This document shows, in pieces, positions 23,511-34,200 of a stretch of DNA of 37,035 bases. Positions within the stretch are counted from its first letter, which is position 1; every line of letters begins with the position of its first letter. This stretch comes from an uncultured Bacteroidales bacterium (lineage in GTDB: Bacteria; Bacteroidota; Bacteroidia; Bacteroidales; WCHB1-69): positions 1 through 37,035 of the forward strand of contig ONQE01000007.1 of assembly GCA_900319925.1 (NCBI GenBank). Direction: 5' to 3'. The translations under genes and the position numbers were made by a program. The notes beneath the pieces are model-generated. The model saw only the letters and a program-made list of their open reading frames with translations, ran no database searches and was not told the origin of the DNA.

Positions 23511-25019
23511 TTAGCCGCAGTAGAAATATTCCTTCACCATCTGGGCCATCAGCTCGGGTTTCTTGACGATTTGTTCGCGGATCTTGCGGTCGTCGAAGGA
23601 TTTGAGCTGCTTGATGATGTCGTCGATCATAGAGCGGTCGAAGACGCCGTGGGCTTCGAAAATCTCGCGGTGGGCGCTGAGCTCGTCGGCAGACTCCCAG
23701 CAGGAGGCGGGCAGTTGGGCCAGCTTCTCCACGAGGGCCTTGTTCTCCGGACGGTGGATATCGACGTCAACGTAGGTGGATTTGGCGTATTCGAGGGCGT
23801 TCTCCATCTCGAAGCCGTGACGGGCAGCGCAGACGAGGCCAGCCAGCAGCAGGTAGATGTCGGCGGAGCCGTCCGGGCAGCGGAACTCGACGGTCTGTTT
23901 CTGGGAGCGGTCTTTGTTGACGGCCTTCTCCAGCGGGTTGAGCTCAGCCACGATGTCGTTCTTGTGGGTCCAGCCCAGCGGCACGCGAACGAGCACGGAG
24001 CGGTTGCGGTCGCCCCAGCAGACGGACGTGGGGGCCTCCTGGTGCGGCACGAGGCGGAAGTAGGAGGTCGGGTTGGTGTTGCCGAAAGCGGTGAGGGAGC
24101 CGGCGCAGGTCATATAGCCCGCGATGGCGGTCTTGGCGATGCTGTTGAGCTTGCCCTTGGTCACCATCTGGTTCTTGCCCTTGCCATCCACGATGCAGGT
24201 GTGGATGTGGAGACCGCTGCCCGCCTTGCCGGTGGTGATCTTCGGCGAGAAGGTCACGTCGAAACCGTACTCGTAAGCCAGGTTGCGGATGATCCACTTG
24301 GCGAGAATCAGCTGGTCGGCAGCGTCTTGCACGTCGGTGACGAGGAACTCGATTTCGTTCTGCTCGTAGATCTTGCCGTCCATGGTGAAGTTACCCACCT
24401 CGGAGTGGCCGTACTTGATGAGGCCGCCCATCTCGGCGATCTTCAGCATGCACTCGGCGCGGAAGTGCTCGAACTTGGTGAATGGGGAGGACTCGTGGTA
24501 GCCACGCTGGTCGGGGATGGTGAAGAGGTCGTCTTCCTCGCCGATGACGTAGTATTCGAGCTCGCCCATGGCCTGGAAGTAGTTGCCGGTGACTTCGGTG
24601 AACGACTTGGCAGCCTTGCGCAGGATGTACTCCGGGGAGTTCTCCAACGGCTTGCCTTCGTTGTTATAGTAGGAGCAGAGGAACGACAGGGTGGGGATTT
24701 CCGTGAACGGGTTCAGGAAAGCGGTGGAGAAACGCGGGATGACGTAGAGGTCGCTGGAACCGGCGTGGATGAAAGCCGGGAAGATGTTGGAACCGTCGAC
24801 GCGCTCGCCGTTGGAGAGGATCTGCTCGAGGTAATCGCGGCTGTGCAGCACGAAACCGAGGGTTTTGATGCGCCCGTCACCGGCCACATAATGGAAGTTG
24901 ACCATCGGGATGTTGTTCTCCTCGACGTACTTGATCATGTCCGCCTTGGTGAACTCCTTCGGACTTTTCTTGAAATAATTCACGAGCGGGTTGAGGCTCA
25001 TCGTGATGTTGTCTTTCAT
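23511..25019 (-). CDS. Glutamine synthetase (GlnA-type)
   Basis: This 502-residue enzyme joins ammonium and glutamate to glutamine using ATP. It fits the GSI-like size class, not the ~730-residue GlnN type III. Visible motifs: beta-grasp N-terminus with VNFHYVAGDGRIK, metal-ligand GELEYYVIGEED, ATP-binding SGLHIHTCIVDGKGKN (the HxH segment), glutamate-binding NPTSYFRLVPHQEAPT, NRSVLVRVPLGW, and TVEFRCPDGSADIYLLLAGLV (metal Glu/Arg region). The adenylylation-type Tyr motif of proteobacterial GlnA is not obvious. The start at 25019 (MKDNITMSLNP) follows a promoter. It is monocistronic with its own terminator. No glnB or amt gene is close. Confidence 0.94.
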   Translation of the reverse strand: MKDNITMSLNPLVNYFKKSPKEFTKADMIKYVEENNIPMVNFHYVAGDGRIKTLGFVLHSRDYLEQILSNGERVDGSNIFPAFIHAGSSDLYVIPRFSTAFLNPFTEIPTLSFLCSYYNNEGKPLENSPEYILRKAAKSFTEVTGNYFQAMGELEYYVIGEEDDLFTIPDQRGYHESSPFTKFEHFRAECMLKIAEMGGLIKYGHSEVGNFTMDGKIYEQNEIEFLVTDVQDAADQLILAKWIIRNLAYEYGFDVTFSPKITTGKAGSGLHIHTCIVDGKGKNQMVTKGKLNSIAKTAIAGYMTCAGSLTAFGNTNPTSYFRLVPHQEAPTSVCWGDRNRSVLVRVPLGWTHKNDIVAELNPLEKAVNKDRSQKQTVEFRCPDGSADIYLLLAGLVCAARHGFEMENALEYAKSTYVDVDIHRPENKALVEKLAQLPASCWESADELSAHREIFEAHGVFDRSMIDDIIKQLKSFDDRKIREQIVKKPELMAQMVKEYFYCG

Positions 25020-25068
25020 ACTATTGGATATTTTTTTGGGGGTTTGAAATTGCTTTTTTATACGGGGG

Positions 25069-25076
25069 CAAAGATA
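25069..25076 (-). promoter_or_regulatory. Predicted -7 box for glutamine synthetase
   Basis: The minus strand reads GTATCTTTGCCCCC, matching TAnnTTTG, 49 nt upstream of the ATG at 25019. Confidence 0.6.
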
Positions 25077-25164
25077 CACTTTTTTGCCGTATTCTGAACG
25101 TCGACTTTGGGGCTATAAAATTTTCAAGAAAAAAAATTTTTACCGCGTTATATTAAAAAAAAAG

Positions 25165-25172
25165 TATCTTTG
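25165..25172 (+). promoter_or_regulatory. Predicted -7 box for the giant surface protein
   Basis: GTATCTTTGCGG matches the -7 consensus, 104 nt upstream of the ATG at 25277. It is divergent from the glutamine synthetase promoter. The leader is AT-rich without a heptad tract. Confidence 0.6.
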
Positions 25173-25276
25173 CGGCTTGGTAAGATATATATTTGTGTAA
25201 AGTGTGAAAAGTATATAAAAACCGCTTGAATAGAGTACAAACTAAATTTATTATTATTCATAAAAATCTACAAACT

Positions 25277-28200
25277 ATGAGAAAATCCTACAGTTTCAAG
25301 AGACTGGGCCGTAAGGTTCAGCGACTTGCTGCCATTATGCTGGTTGCGCTGATGGCAGTCGGTAGTGCCTTTGCCGAGGAGGTGACGTTTGTCTTCTCGG
25401 AACAAGGCTATGAGAACGCTCAAGTGATTACGGCAGGTGACATCAACGATGTCATCAGCTTCACTTGTGCCAAGAACGCGGCCAATAACGGACCCGCGTA
25501 CTACAACACCTCCATTCCTCCTGCCTTGCGTTTCTACGCCCACAAGAATAGTGGTGATGGCAACTCCATGACCTTGGTGCCGCAGAGCGGCTACGAGATT
25601 ACGGGTCTCACCATCATCGCTACAGGTGCCAGCAATGCTCCCACCGTCGGTCTTGTGGTTGACGGCGGCGCACTTCAAACTTTCGAGGCCGAAGGCACTC
25701 TCTACTCTTTCACTGGACTGCACGCCACCTCCTCCCTCACGTTCAGCAACGCGATAGTAGGTACTAACACGCAACTCCGTGTTCTCTCCCTGATCGTCAC
25801 CTACAGCGAGGCTGCCGCTCCCGCAGTGGAAGCCCCTGTGTTCTCCATTCCCACCGGCAACTACTACACCGAGCAGACCATATCCCTGACCTGCCCCACG
25901 CCGGGTGCCAACATCTACTGCTCCATCAACGGCTCTGATCCTGTCCTCTACAACGGTCCCTTCACCCTCAACGCCACGGCAACGGTTTCCGCGTACGCCA
26001 CCCTCGGCGAGGAGGTGAGCTCCACGGTCTCCGCTACCTACACCTTCCCCGTGTTTGTCAACAATATCGCCGCCTACTATGCGGCTGAGAACGCCGACCT
26101 GTTCAAGATCACCGGCGATGTGACCTTCGTTTACCGCACCGGCCGCTATGTCTATGTCAAAGATGCTACCGGCGGTCTGCTGATTTACGACAACTATAAC
26201 CCTGTCATCACCAACGAATACCACTCCGGTGATGTCATCCCCGGCGGTATCGTCGGAACCCGCAGCATGTACCACGGCCTCGATGAGCTCGTTCCCACGA
26301 TGAACACCGCGGAAGCTCTCGCCGGCGAACCGGTGGCCCCGATGGTGGTGACCGTCGCGGAAGTGCTCGCGAACCCCAGTAATTACATCTCCCAGCTGGT
26401 GATGTTTGTGGACGGCGAATTTGCTGTCGGCTCCTTCAACACCAACAATGCGACCAACGTCAACTTCACACAAGATGGCAACACCATCGTGGTGCGCAAC
26501 GCCTTCAAGACGGTTGATAAATCCTTCGCTGAGGCGACCCCCGGCTCTCTGATCGGTTTCGTGACAACATACGACAACACCGTTCAACTCTATCCGCGTT
26601 ATAACAGCGACATCGTCACTTCCACGCTGCCCTTAACCTGCAGTTTCGACGAAGTACAAGCGGGCCAACTCTGGACGATTGTGAACGGCGAGAATACCAA
26701 CAAATGGTACATCGGCCAAGCCCAGGGCTTCGACAACAACAAACTGTACATCTCCTCCTCCAATGGTGTTACTAATAAATATAATGTATCGGAGGCTTCC
26801 ATTTCTCATGCTTACATTCCGGTCTCCCTTCCCGCCAGCGATGTTCTGCTGACCTTCGATCTCAGAAGCATGGGTGATGCGAACGACGTCGTGCAAGTGT
26901 CCGTGATGGACGAGGCTCCTGTGGCCGGCACGCTCCCGAGCAACTCCATTGCCGAGTTCTACGAAGTGGATGAGTTCACTACCGAGACGGTGCTGATCAC
27001 CTCCGAGAACGCCGGTGAGAAGTTCCTCGTCTTCTCGTGGATCAACAACAACAACGGTGGTGTCCAGACCCCTGCCGCCATCGACAATGTGTCTCTGAAT
27101 ACCACCTGCACGCAGGTCTCCAACATCGTCGCTACCATTGATGGACAAACCGCAGTGGTGACTTGGACCGCCCCCGAAAGCCAGAACGCTTGGACGTTTG
27201 AGTACAAGAATGTCAATGACGACGCATGGCAGACCGTGAACGCCACCTCCACCTCCGTCACACTGAACAACCTCGCCACTGAGGCTGCTTACGATGTGCG
27301 TGTGAAGGCCAATTGCGATGCAAACAACGCCAGCGTTTGGGTCACCTCCGAATTCTATGTGCCCTGCATCCAGCTGACATCCTCCCCGTTGGAAATCACC
27401 ATCGGCACGGGTACGAGTACCAGCTCCACCACCCCGATGAACGCTTACTATAAGAACTCCTGGACGCAGATGGTTTATCCGGCATCCGAATTCCCGACGC
27501 CCGGCTATATCAATTCGTTGTCCTGGTATGTGAACACTGCGAATACGCACAATTACAATACCTTGAAGATTTACCTCGGCACGAAGTCTTCCGCCATCAA
27601 CGAGAGCACCACGGACTGGCTCCCCATGGAAGACTTGACCTTGGTGTATGAATCCACCAACGGTACTGTGGGTAGCACGGTCGGTTGGGAGACCTTCACC
27701 TTGTCCACTCCTTATTATTATAATGGCGAGGACAATCTCGTGGTCGTGACCTCCCGTACCGCTGATGCTTACAAGTCTTTGAACTATCGCTACACCTCTG
27801 TTACCAACAGTGTGTTGTACAGAAGAAGCGACAGCAGTCCCGAGAATTATGCTTCACATCCTGGCACCGCCTCTGGTACGCGTGCCGTTAATCTGCCGAA
27901 CATGCAGGTTGACTTCTTAGGTTATGTTTGCGATGACGCGCATTGTGCCGTTCCCGCCGACCTGACCGTGAGCAACGTTACCACCACAGGTGCTACCCTT
28001 GACTGGGAAGCTGGCGGTGCCACCGCTTGGGTGCTCAGCTGCAAGGCTGAGGGCGCCGACGAATGGACGACCGTCAACCTGACCGAGAACCACTTCGAGC
28101 TGACTGGTCTGCAGCAGAACACGACCTACAATGTCCGCGTGATGAGCGACTGCGGTGCCATTGGCATGAGCAACGAGGCTGAGGTGGACTTCACCACCGT

Positions 28201-31200
28201 GGCCAACTGTATCGCTCCGCAAAACATCGTCGTCGAAGTTGTTGCCCACACAGCCAACGTGAGCTGGCTGCCCGTGGCAGGTATCAACGAATACGAGGCG
28301 GTGGTCACCGGTATCGACGACAATACCAACTTCACCCTGAATGTGCATAACGGCTCCCAGTTTGACCTCACAGGCTTGGTCGAGGGCGCACAATATAATG
28401 TTAAGGTGAGAGCCATCTGTGGCGAGAATGAGACCAGCGACTGGACCGAGGTCGAATTCACTATGCCGACCATCTGTCCTGCTCCTCTTGGCCTTGCCGC
28501 CACGGAGATTGGCCAGAATAACGCCACCATCACTTGGAACGCTGGCAATGCTTCCAGCTGGACTGTGGAATACGGTCCCGCCGGCTTCACTCTCGGCAAT
28601 GGCACTCAGGTGAGCGCTGGTGAGAACCACATCACGCTCACGGGCCTGAACCCCTATTCTTATTACGATGTCTATGTGATGGGTGACTGCGGTCTCGGCT
28701 ACCAGAGCATTTGGTCCTCCAAGCTCAACTTCCAGACCGAGTGCGGCCCGATCACGATCACGCAAGAGAATCCTTGGTATGATGATTTCGAAGCCTATAG
28801 CGGTTCCGGCAACTTGGCATTCGACAATTGCTGGGCTACCCCCGAGATGAGCAGCTACAACTCCCCGTTCATCTATCGTAACTACAGCACTGCCGCTCAC
28901 TCCGGCAAGAATTCAGTTGAATTGAAGGGTGACAATGGTGCGGTGTCCACGCTGGTGCTGCCCGCATACACCAACAACCTCTCCGAGCTGCAGTTCAGCT
29001 ACTACGGTATGGTTACCGGCACCACGCCCGGCACCATGCAGTTGGGTTATATCACGGATGCTGCGGATGCCTCCACTTTCGTGGAAGTGCTGCAAGTTCC
29101 TGCCCAGTCTGGCAGCTACAACCGCGCCAACTCGCTGCTCTATGGTCCGTTCACCTTCGGCGAGAATGTGCCGGATGGCGCTCGCATCACCTTGCGCTTC
29201 ACCTCTGCCACGGGCAGCTGCTCCTGGAATTTGGATGACTTCACCGTCGAGATGAAGCCCGATTGCCAGGTTCCCACGATGCTCACAGTCTCGGATATCA
29301 CCGCCACCACCGTTACGCTCGGTTGGACTGCCGGCGGCGCTGAGGAGGCTTGGAACATCGAATACGGTCCTGTCGGCTTTGAGCACGGTGCAGGCACTGT
29401 GGTCGCCGCCAATACCAACCCGTTCACGGTTACCGGTTTGGCCGACGCCACTTCCTTCGAATTCTATGTGCAGGCCAACTGCGGCACCACGGTCAGCGAG
29501 TACTCTCTGAGCGCGACTGCCACGACCGAGTGTCTGCCGATGGCTACCCCGTACGAAGAGAACTTCGACAGCTATTCCGGCAGCTCCTACTCTGCCGCAG
29601 GTGTGATTCCCAATTGTTGGGTCTCTTACACGGCTAACACGAACAAGAACTATGCTCCTCACGTGAATACGGGTGCGAACTCAGCCTTCAACTATGCACA
29701 GAGCGGCAAGGGTCTTGGTTTCTACGCCAACTCTTCCGGCAGCAATGCCTTCGCTATCCTGCCGACGTTTGAGCATCCGCTCAACACGATGACCGTCTCC
29801 TTCTGGCGCAGAATGGAAAGCGCTACCCAGGGTGTTCTTACGGTGGGTTATGTGACCGATGTCAACGACCCGGTCAACAGCTACACTGTCGTGGCCACCA
29901 TCCCCTCTGTCACCACCTCTGACAACGACTACAGCGTGAACTTCTCCGAGTTCGAGGGTGAATTCCCCGCAGGCGCCAGAATCGCCTTCCGTTGGTTCAA
30001 GGAGAGCACTTGGTACACCTGTGCTATCGATAACGTCTCCATTACCTCCACGGCGGATGCCACCTGTCTGCCTGTCACGAACCTCACGGCTGACAACATC
30101 ACCTACAACTCCGCCGTCCTGACTTGGACGCCCGGCGCCGACCAGACCGCTTGGACTGTGGCTTACAAGGCTACCGCCGATGCCGAGTGGACGACTGTTC
30201 AGACGAACGAGCCTACCGTCACCCTGACGGGTCTTGCCGCCGTTACCGAATACGAAGTGTCGGTTACCTCCATCTGCGGTGACGCCACCTCCGATCCTGC
30301 CACGGCCACCTTCACCACCATTTGCGGCAATCCTTGCGAATACACCTTCGTGTTGCATGATTCATACGGCGACGGCTGGAACGGCAATGCCATCAACGTG
30401 GTGTTCAGCGGCGGCACTTCCCAGACATTGACCCTGACAAACAACTTTGACGGCACCTTCTTAGTGACTATCCCCGAAGGTGAGACGATGACTTGTAACT
30501 GGACGACGGGTTCATACGCTTACGAGACCTCGTTCGAAATTGTGAACGATTGTGGCGTAAATGCCTATACTGGCAGTGGTGCCCAAAGCCAAGGCTTCTT
30601 CACGGCCGAATGTCCCGATTTATCTTCTTGCCCGAAACCTTCTCTGGTCTCTGTTTCTGACATTACCATCAATTCCGCTCTTGTCAGCTGGACTCCTGCA
30701 GGAACGGAAACTTCTTGGATTGTGAAATTCAAAGCAGAAAGCGCTTCCGAGTGGCAGACCGCCACGGTGTCCACCACCACCTATCCCTTGATTGGCCTTG
30801 AACCCAACACGGCCTACACTGTGCAAGTGTTCGCAGACTGTGGTGACGAACAGAGCAATCCTTCCGAAGCGAGTTTCATCACGTTCTTCTCCGGCTGTGA
30901 GTTTACGTTCAATTTGCAAGATTCCTATGGTGACGGCTGGAACGGCAACGCCATCGAATTGGTGTTCAGCAACGGAACGACACAAAGCCTTACCATCTCT
31001 AGCGGTTATTCCGCCACCCATAATGTGACTGTCCCCGAAGGCTCTGTGATGGTTTGCAACTGGACACAGGGTAACTATTCGAATGAGACATCGTTCACCA
31101 TTGTGGACGCAGACGGAAACACGGTTTATTCCGGCAGCAACACACAAACCAATGGATTCTTCGTTTCCATGTGTCAGCAAATCACTTGTCCCGCCCCGTT

Positions 31201-34200
31201 GGCGCTTACAGCCTCTGATGTTGAAAACGGCGCAAGCACCATCACGTGGATCCCGATGGGCGATGAGACCTCCTGGCAAATCACCCTGACTCCTGAGGAA
31301 GGCGACGCCATCACGGCTGTGGTCACCACGCCCACCTACACCATCACGGGAATGCAACCCGGCGACGCCTACACGGTTGCCGTCAAGGCCCTCTGCGGTG
31401 ATGATGACGAGAGCACCGAGGTTACGACAACGGTCGTCTGCCCCGCTTTGGTTGACATTGCTTTGGTGGATGTCTATACCAACCCCAGCAACTGCGATCT
31501 TTCCAATATGATTGCCCGCATCACTGTGAAGAATGTGATGGAAAGCCCCATTACCAGCTTCGAGGCTTACTATCAGGTGAATGGCGAAGGCCCCGTCGTG
31601 CATGAGACTGTTTGGCCGTACCTCTCCTTCGAGTATGGTGAGACCTACACCTACACGTTCACTACTTCTCCGACCTTCACCGCGGCTACCAACGTCATCA
31701 CGGCATGGGTGGTGATCCCGAGCGAAACCAACATCGATAACAATACGGCTACTTCCGGTGTCACCTACCTGACCGCTGAGCAGGCTCTCCCGTATGTGGA
31801 GACCTTCCCCGCCTCTTCTGTGAACAACTGGGCTGTGATGGACAACAACGCGGATAACAGCACGTTCGCCGTCACAGGCAATGCCCTCGTGTACAACGGC
31901 AGCGATGAGAACGTCGGCAACGATGTGGCGGTCTCCCCGTGTGTGGAGTACGCTCCCGGCACCTATCTCATCAGCTTCGACTACAAGGCCAACAGCCCGT
32001 TCTACAACGAGAAAGTCAGCCTTTACTACGGTCCGAGCACCAACCTGTACAATGACTACTTGGTTGAGACTCTCAACTTCAACAATGCTGATTATCAACG
32101 TTACAACTATGTCGGTTCGATGTACATGAGCATGGATAACATCCACGTCGCCTTCAAGGCCGAGAGCTCTGTGGGTACTGACGGCTTCAGCATCGACAAT
32201 GTCTCCATCAAGAAGGCTGTGAGCTTCTCTGTCGGCAACGACGGCAACGGCTCTATCACCGTCTCCAATGTGGCGACCACGAACAGTGGCCTCTACTTTG
32301 TCGGCGAGGGCGATGAGGTCACGCTGCACATCACCTCCAACTTCGGTTACCACGTGGCCGGCATCTATGTGAACGGCGTCTTGGTGAGAGGTGAGAACCC
32401 GAACAACGCTATTGTGGACAACTTCACCTACGCTCCGGAGAACGGCGACTATGTGTATGTCACCTTCACCGAGAACGCTTACCATGTAAATGCTGCTGTG
32501 AACAACCTGTACGTCACGGCGTATAACGACAATGCTCCTGGTGCCATCTACACCCCTGCCCATGAAGTGGTGGCTCATGGTGGCAGCCACACTGGTGTCT
32601 TCACCATCCTGCCGCATTTCCACCTGGAAGGCGTCTTTGTCAATGGTATGGACTGTACCGAATTCGTCACTCCGCTTGGCAACAACCAATACACGCTGAC
32701 GCTCTCTCCGGTGATGGAGGACAAGGATATCGAAGTGTATGTTGACCTCGACAGCACGACCATCATCTACACGGTGGAAGGCGGTGAAGGTACCATCAAC
32801 AACGAGTTTGTGGTGGATGCCAGCACCACGCTGCCGGCCGTTTACACGGCTACGCTGCCTGGCTACACTGACCTGTTGAGCACGATTATCCCGGCTCCGG
32901 GCTTCCACGTCGCCAGCATCGTCATTGACGGTGTCCAGCACACCAACATCGACACCTTCGCCTTCATGCACCTCTTCGGCACGCACACGGTGGTGGTGAC
33001 CTTCGCTCCGAACCACTATGTCATCACGACCACTGCTTACGGCAACGGTACGGTGACCCCGGGCGCTGAGTTCGATTACGATTCTGAGTACACTTACACC
33101 TTCACGGCCACTCCCGCCGCCGGCTACCAGATTGGTACGATCATGCGCAACAACGTCATGCTGAACGTCACCGATCCGACCGCCTACACCGAGACCCTGA
33201 CCAACATCCTCGACAACTACAAATACGAGGTGATGTTCATCCCGAACACCTACACGATCACGGCCACCTGCGGCAACAACGGTATGATTTCCCCGAGCGG
33301 TGTCTCCAGCTATCTCTACCATCAGGATGCTGAATATGTGATTACCGCTAACCCCGGATATTACATCGCTTCCGTGACCTACGACGGTAACACCTACGAT
33401 TTCACGCAGGATCTTGCCCCGACCACCTTCACGGTCCCGTTCTTGAGCATTGAAGAGAACCACACCATCAGCGCTACCTTCGCGCAGTACATCTTCACGG
33501 TGACGGTGAACGCCGGTGCCAACGGTGCCATCGCTCCTGCCACGTCCACCTTCGCCTACGGTGCCACCCCGACCTTCGCGATTACTCCGGATGCCGGTTA
33601 CAGCATCGTTGACGTGACGGTTGACGGCACTTCCGTGGGTGCGGTCTCTACCTACACCTTCACGGCTCTCGATGCCGACCACACCATCGCCGCCACCTTC
33701 GCCGCGAACACCTACACGATTGCGGCCACGGCTGGCAACGGCGGTACCATCACGCCTGCCGGTAACACCACGGTTGCCTACAACGCCAACCAGACCTACA
33801 CGATTTCCGCCAGCGCCGGTTATCATGTGAGCAACGTCTTCGTGGACGGTGCTTCCGTGGGTGCGGTCACCAGCTACACCTTCACCGGTGTCACGGCCAA
33901 CCACACCATCTACGCCGCCTTCGACGCGAACGAGTACACGGTTACGGTGAACCAGCCCGCTCACGGTACCATCACGCCTGGCACGATGACTGTCCTGTAC
34001 GGTGCTACCCCGGCCTTCGTGATTACCCCGGCTCCGGGCTACAACGTCACCGCCATCACGGTGAACGGTTCCAACGTCTCCCTGACCAACATCCCGAATG
34101 TGAACGGTATCTACACCTACACCTTCGCGGCTATCAACGCCAACCAGACCATCACGGCCACGATGACGGCCAAGACCTACACCATCACCGCCAGTGCCGG